The notes beneath the pieces were generated by a model. It did no database searches. It was not told the DNA's origin and worked only from the letters and a program-made list of their open reading frames with translations. Positions 10,516 to 22,598 of a stretch of 64,000 nucleotides of DNA are shown piece by piece (position 1 is the stretch's first letter; each line of letters starts with the position of its first letter). Location: NCBI GenBank assembly GCA_029962745.1, contig CM057153.1, positions 14,394,435 to 14,458,434 on the forward strand, given 5' to 3'. The translations under genes and the position numbers were made by a program. This DNA comes from Echinometra lucunter (lineage: Eukaryota; Echinodermata; Echinoidea; Camarodonta; Echinometridae).

Positions 10516-12027
10516 ATGCCTTTTGGGCATAAGTTAGTCCTCTACACTATGTTGGCCAAATTTGGTGTAGGCTGGAGAATAAATGAGATATGCCATTAAA
10601 AATATATTTATCATATAGCTGGACTCCACGGCACTGAAAAAACCACAAGCTTTTAACAGAAATCTATGGTTACGTTATGTGTTGCTCTCTTTGCCTCTTT
10701 TCAGTACGACTGCCACCATGATTTTGAAAAGTATTATCTAAGTTCGGTACTTTTAAACGGATTCTTCTGCAGGGCAAATGCCATTTCATATTTAATCTAA
10801 CCACAGGGCAAGAGGGTAAGGATGCCACTTGTATCACAGCTTCTCTTAAATCTACCAATCAGCAGATTCGACAAGACTGAATGAACAAGATATCCAAATT
10901 GGATTAGTTAAAGGGGGTAAGTTGAACACATGAATGTATTATTTCCAGCTAGGTGTCAACCCCCAAGGAATCTCCTATATCGTTTCGAGGAAAAAAATAC
11001 AAACTTCTCGAAATCACATTTTCCAGATTCCATGCGGCGTTTAACTAACGAATGACAAACAGCTCTGCTGAAAGTTAATATACCCCTCCCGAGCCTACTC
11101 GCTATTACTTGCCCCTTCACCCTATTCAGCAGGACCAGTTGTTGAAGAGCAAGAGTGAAACAGGAGGGGGTGCACCATAGGGTTCATGTTGGGATATCAA
11201 GGTGGGAAGAGGTGGCGATTACTTAGTCAGGTGGTATCCACCTCCCACAAAATTAGGCGTAGACGGTACCTTAATGTTTGGAGGGGTTCAAAGCTGGCGC
11301 CAAATAAGTGTCAGCAATCGTGGATGAGAGAGTTGAACACCTGTTCGAGGCTGGATATTGTTATTTCATTGCTTCTCTCTCATCACGTTTATAATTATCC
11401 AGGTGTACAAAAGAGTATCCGTCAAGAATATGGCGTAAGTCACCGTGATTGTCATTTACAAGGTATCCCACAGGACTTTGAGACTGTGCTTTGGAACTGG
11501 AATATAAGTCAGCCAATATTCGGTGCAACAATTTATAACTGCTTTGACAGTGTTGACTGGAGGAAATTTGTGAAAAGTGGAGGGTGTACCACATTCTGCA
11601 AAAGGTTACGGAAAATCGATTGGTTAAGGTGTCTGACAGGTTTTCCTTATTATTCCGATCAATATTTGTCAAACTTATGTGAAATGAAATATCCGTTTCA
11701 TTACATAGTATATTTTTGATATTTTCTTAATATATTTCAAAAACAAATATAAACGATGAATTGGATTATCAAAGCTATTATCCTCGTAATGGTCTCACAG
11801 TGACTAAGACAGCTTTAACATTAAACAGTGTACGATTGTAAATGTAGAAAGAGGGTTTATTCATTCGTTGGCTCCCTTGGAGCAAGAAATAAGGTGATGG
11901 GTAGTGGGATGTGCTTGGCAGTAATCGCTCGATATCGGATTACTAAAAGTCACGTAATACTATGATTTCACATATCGCGTCACGCAGAGCGGGGAAGAGA
12001 CCTCGGCATCGAGTTGGTAAAAAATTA
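10516..12027. other. Unannotated DNA with one unrecognised open frame
   Basis: The longest frame is 177 codons at 11186-11719 (plus). It has no domain, signal peptide or repeat I recognise and no plausible start context, so I do not call it a gene. Confidence 0.4.
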
Positions 12028-12035
12028 TGACGTCA
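12028..12035. promoter_or_regulatory. Consensus CRE (TGACGTCA)
   Basis: Perfect palindromic cAMP-response element within ATTATGACGTCACAGCGC, in a locally CpG-containing block (11970-12170). It lies about 140 bp upstream of the candidate first exon at 12177. One 8-bp match can occur by chance in 64 kb, so location is the main support. Confidence 0.35.
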
Positions 12036-12176
12036 CAGCGCAATGACCAGCTACTAAAGTGTCATGAATCAATACCGCCTGAGGATCATCATGTGCATCA
12101 ATGTGTGTATCCGTAAACATGCATGCTCATCCGACACCGCCTGTCATGTCTCTAGGTGGAGGTGTGAAATTTCAGC

Positions 12177-12209
12177 ATGGCACAACAGTGGCAAGCCGAG
12201 ATTCAGTTG
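12177..12209 (+). CDS. Candidate first coding exon (very tentative)
   Basis: An ATG in acceptable context (CAGCATGGC) opens eleven codons reading M-A-Q-Q-W-Q-A-E-I-Q-L, followed immediately by a consensus 5' splice donor GTAAGG at 12210. A CpG-containing segment with a consensus CRE lies upstream. This is the architecture of a short initiating exon, but no downstream exon could be linked to it and chance is possible. Product unknown. Confidence 0.15.
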
Positions 12210-15200
12210 GTAAGGGGTGCACTTATTTTTCTTTAAACTGTCTTTTGTGAAACATCTTCCCCTTCCTCTTCTTGAATCAATTGCATGACTAACAAAAACA
12301 GAAATGGGTTATACTTCATGTACTTGGTCAATGTAGAAAATGCAAGTGTATTTTGGATCCTGGATTTTAAGTTGGGGGGGGGGGATCATAGACGATGGTA
12401 GGGCAGCCCAGGGTCCCTTCAGTCAGATAGCTAAGCCAAATTTGATCACGTGACAAAAATTACATAGGGCCAGCAAAATTGCAAAGGTTACATGCCAATC
12501 TACAATTTGCTTTACAAGATGAATTACGGGAATATGGGAGAGGAGGGATAAATAATCGCAAGGGGCAGCCCCTTGAATCAGATGGCTACCCCATGAAAGG
12601 ATCCTGCGACGAATGTTACGGGAGATGTACACATTCACGCTGTTCAAGGACAGCTAGATCAAGAGGCGTGCGAAGGATGCAGTTAGACTCAGTACGTCGT
12701 GAGAAACCACTTCATTAAAGGAGGAAAACACACATTTTCAGCAATCAAAGACTAGCCAATGTTTTCCAGTGATTCTGATTATGCAATTGAAATAGGAAAT
12801 TTGCTATCCATGCGTTGGTGAATGATAAACTAGAATTCCGGTAATAAATGGACTACAAAATTTCGAGTCCAAATGCGATAAGATTAGAATGACAGGAAAA
12901 ATATATCTGACAGTGGATTTTGGTCCGTTGTTTTAATTTTTCAACATCTGGGGGAAGACAATGACTGTAAATGAAAAAGAAAAACAAATAAAGACTTATG
13001 CCTGCAGCAATACTTGCACTTCTTTGAAAGATCAAGCTAAATAATTAAACTTTCAACTTATTATTTATTTAGACCAGCATGAAAATGAACAATCAAAAGC
13101 GCATTCTAGTAAGTGAAGTTGCTGAAAGGATTGTCCCCATGATGGTTGGGTATTTTCGGTCACTCTTGACATTCTGCCGGCAAATGGATCCCCAGCCAGT
13201 ATTTTGGTCAGATTTGTTCACATTTACCTTGACATGCAGCTTCCATGAAAGCCCCGACTGTTCTAATTATTATTACCCACGAATAACAACGGAATAAAAT
13301 GAAGACGTTTCGTGCAGACAAAACAAGAATGGTTATCGAACTCCATTTCGTTGCACCCGTCGTCATCGCAACAAAATATATAAAACAAACCATTTCAGTA
13401 GGCTCAACCGCTCAAATGATTCTTGACCACTTTATTACTAGTAATCATTATCATAATTTATTGAGCCGAGGGTCAAAAGTTGAATACAATTCGGGAAGTA
13501 CGACGATGGGATATTGGTGTTGTCTCTATTTCATCCAGCGAATTACCTTTAAGATGATCGGGTTAAGCCTGTGAAAATAACTGAAGCATCCTCGCGACTT
13601 TTGACTGGCATCCACCCGTGGCCATGTTTTACTTTTTGAACATTTTGCAGCATTAAACACACATACCGACTGCTAACATACCTGCTGTCACATGAATCAT
13701 TCTGACGAGAGACATCTGAGGGGGAGAATTAGATTTATGAGGTGTTTATTTGGCGCTAACAGGTGGGATTTGAATTGGCCTAGGCCATTCAACCAAGGCG
13801 CATCTGATTTTGTGGTCCCACCCTACAGCGAGATGAACATGTGGGACTGAGGTGCAGGAGCAGACGATGGACTGATCGCGCCCCTGCCTCGCTCTCGCTG
13901 TGGCCGACTTGTACGCGCTCTGTTTGCTGTGCCTCGGCAAATCCGCCAGAAATCTCCTGCTTAGACCCCGACTGGTCAAGTAGCGGGAAAGAATTATAAT
14001 CAAATCGTGATGTCAATCCCTTACTTTTCCTTGACATCCGTCGAGTTTGTTGTCTTCAACAAGTCGGAGACGGGGGGAAAATTAGACGATAATGTTGACA
14101 GAGCGAAAGAAAGATTTTATAACAAATTTTGTCCTCGTTTGCAATCCGTTTGTGTCGGTGCGTCCGGCGGGTCGACCCCATGCTAAGTTGACTTTTGCAC
14201 GTAGTCCAAAACGTCGGCCGTACTTTTATCGTCTTGCCCCTGTCAAAATGGCGAAAGTTGAAAGATGAAATGTTACTTAATGCCAGTTATATTTAAATCG
14301 CAAGTCAAAATTGATATGGTAAATGTATTGACACTCCAAACAACAAAGACTCAGCCGATTATTGGTCGAAGATGTGGATTTCATTCTTGTATTGAAAATA
14401 GAAAGAGACCATATATATGTTTTATTTGTGTGTGTGTGTGTCTTGAAATCATTTTATTTATTTTTTTCTTTTATAAGGCGTTTCATTCCTTTTTATTTTC
14501 TTTCTTTGCTCATTAACTTGTGAATATATATCTAATTCATAAAACTATGTTATGAAAAACAAAATGAGGACTTGTACATATACATTGACTTGTTTACATT
14601 GATTTATATGTACTGATGTACTTTTGAATGAAATCTCTAATGAAAAAAGTGTGGAAAAACAAAATTGTTCAATTATGCATTCAAATAATTGACCTACTAC
14701 TGGTTTAATCGTGTCTGTTAAGAACGGAAGTTTGATATTGGAAAACACTGAGTTTTCTATCATCCTGATCATGAAATATTGCGTGAACCGGATCTTTTTT
14801 GATTACTTTATTGGTAGCACTCTTATATAATTAGATGAAAAATATAATATTTCTCAAAATTGTATTAGACCCAAGTGCTTTCAGATTACTTCAGGATAAC
14901 AGAAATGGATGATGTAAATGAAAAAAGAAGAAATATATCAAAGGTATAATAAAGATTAGACTGTGACAGAAAACTACTAGAATTAAATGACCAATTGTTG
15001 TTATGCAGTCACTCACAAGATCGAGCAATATGACGACAGTGAGTATAATGATCATTTAAAAATTTGGTTTACTCCTGTGTAAGCATATTTTTTTATACCA
15101 TTTATTCATCTATTTATTTACTGTTTTATTTATTTGTCTATTCATACATTCATTTATTCATTCATGTAGCCAATATTCTAATGAATTAAAAAAACAAAAT

Positions 15201-16542
15201 GCATATCAAAATCAAATTTACTCTCCCTCTCTCCCCTTTTCTTCTATACACGCAAATAAAGTTACATCTTTTTCGTGGATAGGGAAATAAATCCTAACAT
15301 TGTTCATTTTATAAATATATCAAAATCTATCTGGATATGTCAACTTACCTTATGACACGTCTCTTTCCTCTCGCACTTGCTTTGGCTTAGTCAAAGCCGG
15401 AAGAACGTCGTTGTGAGGAATTCCCGGTTATCTTGGTAGAGCTTCCTGTAAGTTATGATAGAGTTAAAGAGCCAACATCCATTGTCTCCACAATTTTCCA
15501 GCTTTAAAACGATGAGAAATAAAATGTGGAAAAGATAATAATTGTGCATCAAATATTTGGAAGTGAATTATGGCTCTCGCACGTGCTCCGGTGCACGACC
15601 GAACACTGGGTGACCTAGGCCGCTAGAAGAGGGTGATAAAGAGAGCGTGTACGCTTCTTTCTCTGTAGCAAATATCAGGTGAATATTGTATGTTTTATTG
15701 CTTTCATTGAAGACATGAATTCCATGGAAAGCAGAGACATTAGGGTACAGTAGCCTCGTTTTATCAATTTATCTTTTTTATTTTTTCGTCTTTCATTAAG
15801 AAATTAGATGACCTGGCGAAGGTTCTTAAAACAATTAATTTTGTGTGAAATCATTTTTGTCAAACTGTTATTGTGTTATACACCTTTCATATATTTATCT
15901 AATTATTTTGTAACATTACATTTTATTTCGTTTCATCTGTTATGTTCCATTTCATACTCTGTTCTGCTTTTTTTGGAACTTTTATTTAAAAATCTGTCTC
16001 CTGTTTATTCAATTTTTTATGATTTTACTGTATTATAGTCTTTTGTTCTGATGAATTTTAAAGTTTTATACTCGGTCGTTACGTTTTCTTCAGTTCTATT
16101 TCATTATCTCATTTTCCTATTTGTCTTTTTGTGCGGAGAATTAGAAACAAAAGAAGAAATAAATAGACCTGTTTACTAATTTCATGAATACGTGTTGAAC
16201 GAAAATGCCCCTTGAAAACTGAGAAGCTTGCCAGACATCGCATCCGCTAATGCATGCAAATTGAATTCCATTAGCTGAGATGCCATTATACATAAAAGCT
16301 GAACTGAGGAGTAAGTAAGTAACCATTTGGGGAGGGGGGGGGGGGGGGTCTTGAAGAGAAACATGCATAAATTTGAATTGATTGGTAAAAGGGCCTATTC
16401 ATTTCGATTCTATTTGCTTATATTATATACATTTTCATATATTGCAGCCGCCCCTCATGAAAACATCTTGCATCTTTCCCAACTTTTCTTTGTACATGTC
16501 CCTGTGAGAAAAGATCCAGGAAATGAAAATTGCAACAACAGA
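12210..16542. other. Unannotated DNA
   Basis: A less AT-rich block at about 13600-14270 ends with CAAAATGGCGAAAGTTG (ATG at 14248), a start-like context with only six codons before a stop. The rest is AT-rich with short low-complexity frames. A CACGTG E-box lies at about 15581. No repeat family was recognised apart from a poly-G run near 16330-16347. Confidence 0.4.
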
Positions 16543-16614
16543 TCCCATATGGTCTAGTGGTTAGGATTCGGCGCTCTCACCGCCGCAGCCCGGGTTCGAT
16601 TCCCGGTGTGGGAA
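16543..16614 (+). tRNA. trnE-CTC: tRNA-Glu (anticodon CTC)
   Basis: A full 72-nt clover-leaf. Acceptor arm TCCCATA pairs with TGTGGGA (one G-T pair). The anticodon arm is CGGCG-CTCTCAC-CGCCG, placing CTC at positions 34-36. The T arm is CCGGG-TTCGATT-CCCGG with an intact B box, and the A box is TGGTCTAGTGG. Discriminator A; no encoded CCA and no intron. A TTTTT terminator follows within two bases. It supplies glutamate for GAG codons. A second copy with the same anticodon lies at 20963. Confidence 0.97.
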
Positions 16615-16615
16615 C

Positions 16616-16620
16616 TTTTT
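16616..16620 (+). terminator. Pol III terminator of tRNA-Glu
   Basis: T5 run directly after the tRNA, with another T4 run a base later. Confidence 0.85.
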
Positions 16621-17488
16621 CTTTTCAAGTGTATATATTCGTTAATGTAATTTTAAACTTGTATAATCAAACACTCTATCCAACATACAATTTTTGTATA
16701 GATCTGTATCATCATACTTTCTAGAAAAGTAGGGTATTCATTTTATAGCAACCTACAGATCCTGTCGGAGGTTCATCCTACATATCGGGCTTACCGTTAT
16801 GTGGATCAAATGAATGGAATATAAGTTGCAACATCAGGGGCAAACATTACATTACAAAAACGATATCTACCTGTCTACATTGGACACTGTGACTGAAATG
16901 TTACTGTGGAGAGAGAACTGAGAGATTCAAGAAATCGTATAGAAGTAGAGTAGTCCTAATGCTCTTTCCAAATACAGCAAGCCATCAACCCTTTCCTAAT
17001 CCAGGTGATTACGATGCTTCCCTGTGTGTCTAAACCCTGATATCTTCTTGGATTCTCGTTGATGAAATCTGATATAAATGTAAAATTCTGAGAGCGAGCA
17101 ATTTCCGACATCGAAATGATCACGTAGCCCAACCAATCAACGTGAAATTATTTGTGACGCTGAGATCTCGGATCGCACCAAATCATATTTGCATGAAAGC
17201 AGAATTAGGGTCCATGCAGTCATCATGGACTTAAAGGTAATACCAAGTGCAGGCAGAACACATGGTACAGGTGAATTTACTTCGACATTTCTCTAGAAAT
17301 TGCCCAAACTACATCTGAATCATATTTTATTATTATTATATATATTGAAAGAAATTTGACAAATGCAAACAACCTTGGTAACTCCCTTGCAAATAATAAA
17401 CACTGAAAGAAATGAAAATGTGAGAATAATAATTGCGTAGCTCCCTCAATGTTCCCCAGAGCTGTCATCCATTTTGAATCAAGGGTTG

Positions 17489-17494
17489 AAAAAA
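17489..17494 (-). terminator. Pol III terminator of tRNA-Arg
   Basis: T6 on the minus strand, directly after the discriminator base. Confidence 0.85.
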
Positions 17495-17566
17495 TGCCTC
17501 CGCCGGGAATCGAACCCGGGTCACTGGCTTAGAACGCCAATGCCTCGCCACTAGAACCACAGAGGC
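17495..17566 (-). tRNA. trnR-TCT: tRNA-Arg (anticodon TCT), intronless, unusual body
   Basis: On the minus strand a 72-nt clover-leaf forms. Acceptor GCCTCTG pairs with CGGAGGC (one G-T). The anticodon arm TTGGC-GTTCTAA-GCCAG puts TCT at 34-36. The T arm is CCGGG-TTCGATT-CCCGG with a perfect B box. Discriminator A, and a T6 terminator immediately follows. Oddities: G at position 32 where a pyrimidine is usual, a weak D stem, and a D arm and T arm resembling the neighbouring Glu tRNA rather than a typical arginine tRNA. Many animal Arg-TCT genes carry an intron; this one does not. Decoding as Arg rests on the anticodon only. Confidence 0.85.
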
Positions 17567-18537
17567 GGGCCAGCAGTTAGGCGTGACCGAATCCAAGTGA
17601 CCGACAGACAGATTTCCAACCCTTTTTGATTCTTTATTTTGGTGCAGATGAGTTAATGAACAATGAGAAGTTGGATCTCAGCTAGAAGCCTGGATTTCTT
17701 TCAATGTATTGTCCCCTTATTCTGACTTATGCATGTATCCAGGCTTCTGGTAATAACTAACATGGATATGTGCGTATGGGACAAATGTAGCACTTTACTC
17801 CGGGCAGACCAGATACTTTCCGTCCATTATTCAAATTCGTTGAGTACATAACATTTATTTGGAGCTTTTAACATTCAGATTTAAGTTTCCTTTTTGTATA
17901 TTGACGATTCAGAAGAAAATAAATATTTCAACATTACCAAATTACGAAACTTAAGATGACCTTTAACATGACGTTATAATGATCTCTCTCTGGTAAGTGC
18001 TGCTCTTCTCTCATGATTGCTATAGGCTACATTATAGCTGGCATGGTTGCTTTCTTTTGTCAGGTGATGAGGAAGGCATCTGAATTTATATTAGAGCATG
18101 AAATTGATAATTTGATATCTATGCAAACATAGAAAGTTAATTGACACGAATGTTCACACATTTTGGGAGAAATCCCTTTAATGGTTGGCATTATTTCCTA
18201 TCATCCCCCCCCCCCTCTTCCACAGGGTTCCTTTATTAAACAATATCAATCACAAACGTATAAAAGAAGAGATATATACATGCAGAATTTCAATGTGATG
18301 TTCTTGGCCATTCTAAATATGATAAAAACATACATTTATGAATATCAATAAATCAGCCATTTCCTATCATGATATTCTTCTTAACTGACAAAAAGAATTA
18401 GAAAGCTCGCAAGTTTTTGTTTCATCTTTTCCAGAACTCGAGCTTCTCTTTAGTACTAGCAAGACTCTAGTCGTAAAAAGCTAAGTGCATTAATTCGTCT
18501 ACTGTAAGTTTAGAAGCAATGAGTTTTCTTCTTCACA

Positions 18538-18563
18538 ATATATATATATATATATATATATAT
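18538..18563. repeat. (TA)n microsatellite
   Basis: Uninterrupted TA repeat of about 12-13 units. Confidence 0.95.
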
Positions 18564-18659
18564 GTGGACAAATACATATATGAAAACTACGGAGCTGAAT
18601 GCATACCATCTTTTTTTAAAAAACTATTATACATACATACGTACATACATATCTTTCTC

Positions 18660-18780
18660 TTTCCTGTTTCTTTCTCTCCCCCCCCCATCTCTCTCTCCCT
18701 CCTTCTCTCCAACTTCTCTGTCTCTCTCACTCTCTCGCTTTCCTTTCTCTTTGAAAAGACACACAGACAGAGACACGCAC
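18660..18780. repeat. CT-rich low-complexity tract
   Basis: Pyrimidine-rich sequence with CCCCCCC and many CTCTCT runs. Overlapping frames on both strands (Ser/Leu-rich plus, Arg/Glu-rich minus) are artefacts. Confidence 0.8.
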
Positions 18781-18985
18781 GCAAAAACATACAAAAAAAG
18801 AAAACGATCTCGCAGGGAGTAGCTTTCCTTAGCGGTTAATTTCTTATTCAAAATTTGAAAAATACATGTACATGCTTAATGAACACTTTGAGTAGCAATT
18901 CCAAAATTCATTTGAGAGGTTAGAGCTTTTACATTTTCAACATACGTTGCTTTGTTTTTGTGTTTATTTCTCATTTCTGACACAG

Positions 18986-19171
18986 AAACCGGTTCTGCTT
19001 CGTAAATCAAGACAGGGGCCTGTGATAGAAGCCAACAAAAGTTCAAATCAGAGGGGAAAGACCGAGACTGAGCAAAATGAACAGGAGTCTCTGCAATCAT
19101 CGAAATCCAAAGAAGGGATTGGGTGGATACGCCAGGAAAATGGCAAAAAATCCTTCCCGATTATGAAATAA
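18986..19171 (+). CDS. Candidate terminal exon of an unknown gene
   Basis: A strong acceptor precedes it: a long T-rich tract, TTTCTCATTTCTGACACAG, ending at 18985. The frame from 18986 gives about 60 hydrophilic residues rich in Lys, Ser, Glu and Gln (it begins K-P-V-L-L-R-K-S-R-Q and ends K-S-F-P-I-M-K) and stops with TAA at 19169-19171. Composition is balanced, unlike nearby low-complexity frames, and basic and acidic residues alternate as in a disordered tail. No matching donor or upstream exon was found and no clear AATAAA follows closely. Product not recognised; it could still be chance. Confidence 0.25.
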   Translation, partial: KPVLLRKSRQGPVIEANKSSNQRGKTETEQNEQESLQSSKSKEGIGWIRQENGKKSFPIMK

Positions 19172-20315
19172 TTTTTCGCCAATTAGGGCTTTATTTCGTA
19201 TATTGATGCTTAAATGAAAGCTCTCGGCATTCGCCAAACCTGCAATTTCAGGACTGTATTCATATACCGTGCCTCTCTTTCTTTATCTCTATCTCCATTC
19301 CTCCTCCTTCACTCAGCCTCTTTTAAAATCTTAATATGTGCGTCATCTTTTTTAAAATGCCAATCTATCTTCAGGTGTTTCCTTAAGTTTCTGAGCAGAT
19401 TGTTCACCTTGCTCTTTCTATATGATTATGCAGAGTATTCTCTCTTTCTTCCTCCTTCGGACCTCTACTTATGGCTTGTTGCCATTAATTTCCCCCCCCC
19501 CAACTCTCTCTCTCTCTATCACTCTCATCCCAGTTTATTATGGAATGATTTAAAAAAAAAAAAATTGCCCACGCCCATTCATTTCGGTCCAGTCAGAAAT
19601 GAAAACACGATTTTCAGTTTTCTTATGTTTGCGCGAAATATATGCAAATCACATTATATCGACAAAAGAATCACGAAACAATGTGAATATCTTTTCATCC
19701 TTTTTGCAGATTAAACCAGTGCAGAAAAACAGTCGCTGATATTCACGTTCCTTTTATACACGTACAATCATGCATGAAATATTATCTTTTGTCCAGGCAG
19801 TCGGCATTTCTTTGAACCCCGACACGCGTTTTAAATTGCCTTCAAGTACAAACAAAATCCCGCCCAAATTTGAATGGATTTCCACCAATCTCCTTCACCT
19901 TGGCGCCTTTTCTATTCGAAGATATGAACAACCCTTTCTCGGCACCCTAATTAAGTAATCCGCCTCATACTGTTGTACCATGTCAACTCCATCTTTCTCC
20001 AAGGGTAACCTTACATCATATTGGTATTTTCCCCACTCCCCCACTGGGTGCAATGCTTCCACTGAATGAAAACGTATTTGGCATGTTCTGCGAGCTTTGC
20101 AATGTGCGGGGGAAAAAGTAGGTTTGGTAAGGTTCTATTTCAAATGGTCGCGCGCTGGGTGAGACTCGAGACTCGTGAAATTAGACGATTGGTGAGGAAA
20201 AGCTGGTGTGATTTGTCACCAATTAGTGGGCTTTGGTTGGATAATACGCCAAGGTGAGAGAGAAGCACGCCATGGAGAAGCTGCGGCTTCATTGAGTGAC
20301 ACACCTGGCTATGGG

Positions 20316-20328
20316 AGGTCAAGGGTCA
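20316..20328 (+). promoter_or_regulatory. DR1 nuclear-receptor motif
   Basis: AGGTCA-A-GGGTCA, two half-sites in direct repeat with one-base spacing, the preferred site of RXR, HNF4 and COUP-TF type receptors. Motif evidence only. Confidence 0.35.
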
Positions 20329-20574
20329 CAGACTGGTCTTGATTTAACGCTAACCATTCTATGAGGTTTCGTGGACTCTCTTGGAGTCTCCCCAAAGTAT
20401 AGCGAGTTTATTGATAAACTGAATAAGTTTGTACATAATTCACCGTTGTTTTCAAATACCCATTTGAACCCGCCCCCCACAAGTGACAGACACTCGAGAG
20501 AGAGGAGGAAGACACACACAAGAGAAAGTCGAGAAACGAAGCTCGAAAATAATGTCGAACAAATATAGGCAGAG

Positions 20575-20751
20575 ATAATAAATGGTAGGAGAGAAAGTGT
20601 GAGAGAGATTCGAAGAGAGAGAGAGAGAGAGAGATGGAGAGAAAGAGACAAAGAGAGACGGTGAGATATACATAGGGAGATATAGAAAGGGAGAGAGACA
20701 GAGAGGGAAGGAAGGGGAAGGGGAAAGGAAAGGGCAAAGGAATCGGGGAAT

Positions 20752-20799
<48 letters not shown>
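20575..20799. repeat. GA-rich tract ending in (GA)n
   Basis: Purine-strand low complexity leading to an uninterrupted GA run at about 20754-20799. The minus-strand frames of 110-138 codons across it are Ser/Leu/Pro artefacts. Confidence 0.9.
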
Positions 20800-20801
<2 letters not shown>

Positions 20802-20962
20802 AACCTACCAAAAGTATATCTCACAGACGCGTAAAATGCATGTTGTTTTCTATAGTATTTAGAGAAGAATATTTTAAATCCACTCTACCCAGTGTTTTTC
20901 AGACCATTCTGCACATTGTCTAAGCCATTTGTTGAGGGTAAATTTAAGACTATACCAACTTA

Positions 20963-21034
20963 TCCCATATTGTCTAGTGGTTAGGATTCGGCGCTCTCAC
21001 TGCCGCGGCCCGGGTTCGATTCCCGTTATGGGAA
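20963..21034 (+). tRNA. trnE-CTC: tRNA-Glu (CTC), second copy, slightly decayed
   Basis: 72 nt, nearly identical to the gene at 16543. Acceptor TCCCATA/TATGGGA is perfect, anticodon loop CTCTCAC is kept and the B box is intact. Differences: T at position 65 opposite C49 breaks one T-stem pair, and position 39 gives a G-T pair in the anticodon stem. The nearest T run long enough for termination is at 21052-21058, 18 bases downstream. It could be functional or an early pseudogene. Confidence 0.88.
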
Positions 21035-21051
21035 TGTTTAATTTATGTTAC

Positions 21052-21058
21052 TTTTTTT
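21052..21058 (+). terminator. Probable Pol III terminator of second tRNA-Glu
   Basis: T7 run 18 bases after the tRNA; only shorter T runs lie between. Confidence 0.6.
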
Positions 21059-21059
21059 C

Positions 21060-22584
21060 GGGGGGGGGGGGGCACAGCTTCCAAAAGTATTGAAACATAC
21101 GATGCATATATTATGATCCATTAATGTGGTTCTAGGCCCCTATACTTTCTTATACAAAGGCTATCGCAATGAAGGAGATCGCCTTTCATTATGTTTCGCT
21201 ACAAGTCCCTCACATTTTTGTACCTTTGCAGTTTGTTCTGTGTCTCAGCAACACGATGAGGTAATTTCATTCGTAATTTTGACATGAGCCCGACTGCTGA
21301 TTGGTATTTGGCACGATATGATAGGAGGAGAACTGTTCACACGTGAGTTATGAAACAACCCTCATTATGCATTTATTATGAGGTACCCTATAACATGTCT
21401 TCCAGGCGTAGCTGTGGGATTGAGAGATTTAAAAAATAGACTCCATAGTTGCAACCAATAATTGAACGCATCACGCGACGATGGTATCTTTGTAGATTAC
21501 AAGGGACTGTCACGGTGCAGCACTCAGAAGCAAGTTCATTGACGTTAATGAGCCCATAATAAACATACATACTGACTTGTAGGATATGACAGGATATGAA
21601 AATGATATGATAGAAAATCCTGTGAACATACATCAGGTATACAATGACATTCACTATGATTACATGTATTTTCTTATGAGACACCCTGTAGAAAGGTATG
21701 TACAGGTGAGGCTCTCAGGTGTTTGGCTTTATTGACTTTGATGTATCCATTGCTTAACATACGTGCTGGTTGGAAGGGATACGCTATAATGGAATTAACA
21801 GATCCCACACAAGGAGGTAGAATAAATGGTCTACAGAGGGGGTCAACTATTACCCCTCCTGGGATATAGTTTATCACCTTTAAGGGCAGGAAGGGCGTTA
21901 AGAAATTTTGCCCGTTTTGCCCTATAAAGCCATACAGAAGGGGAATGGTATAAGAAAGGTAAAGATTTAGTCACTGGTTTATGATTATCTGATTTCACGC
22001 CCACAGAAGAAAGTAATATTATTTGCTCATTTTGTAATGTCTATCTAGGTAAATGCTAGGTAGAAAAATGATATCTACTAGATGAATAGTCCAGGGTTCT
22101 AAAAGAATTTAATGAGCATCGTTTAATTGTTCGTCATGGGAGCTTTGGTACCAGACTAGAGGACCTAGGAAACAGAAATGAATCTTTGAAAATGGTTGAA
22201 AGAAAAAAGCTGTCGTAAGTGTGCGAGCATGAAATTTTGAAAAAGCCTTTATTATCCCTTATCTTCTCGTAGTCAAGGTAATAGCTACTATATATGGTAG
22301 TACGTGTGTACTTTCCAACACTTTTGTTTGGTATTGTTAGAAAAGGATGAACCGAAATGAAACTAACTCTTTTTGCAATACTCTTAATTTCTTTTTTACT
22401 CTATTCACGTGATTCATACCTCTTTTATTCTGGGTACCGGAACTACAGAGAAAGTATCTTTGCTTATCGCGAGTTGTAGTCCAGAAATTTAAGATTGCTG
22501 TTTTGAAATCAAATCACTCTCGGCGATTGAGTGATAACGGAGTGATGTGCTTATCCGGGATTCCATCACTTTTGATACTCTCCA
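21060..22584. other. Unannotated DNA
   Basis: Begins with a poly-G run (about 21060-21071). The sequence TTATGAGACACCCTGTA at about 21674-21690 recurs at about 60697-60713, a hint of a shared dispersed repeat. No gene recognised. Confidence 0.4.
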
Positions 22585-22598
22585 ATTGCCATGGCAAC
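22585..22598. promoter_or_regulatory. RFX X-box-like palindrome
   Basis: ATTGCCATGGCAAC differs by one base from the symmetric X-box GTTGCCATGGCAAC bound by RFX factors, which drive many ciliary genes. No adjacent coding exon identified. Confidence 0.4.

Larger units (their letters stand above)
16615..17494. other. Spacer between divergent tRNA genes
   Basis: No coding sequence or repeat recognised. Confidence 0.4.

Noticed and set aside
11186..11719. 177-codon plus-strand frame
   Set aside because: Balanced composition, but no recognised motif, no promoter or splice context; length is possible by chance in 64 kb.
19214..19714. 166-codon plus-strand frame
   Set aside because: Contains Ser/Leu runs from CT tracts and a poly-Lys run; no domain recognised.
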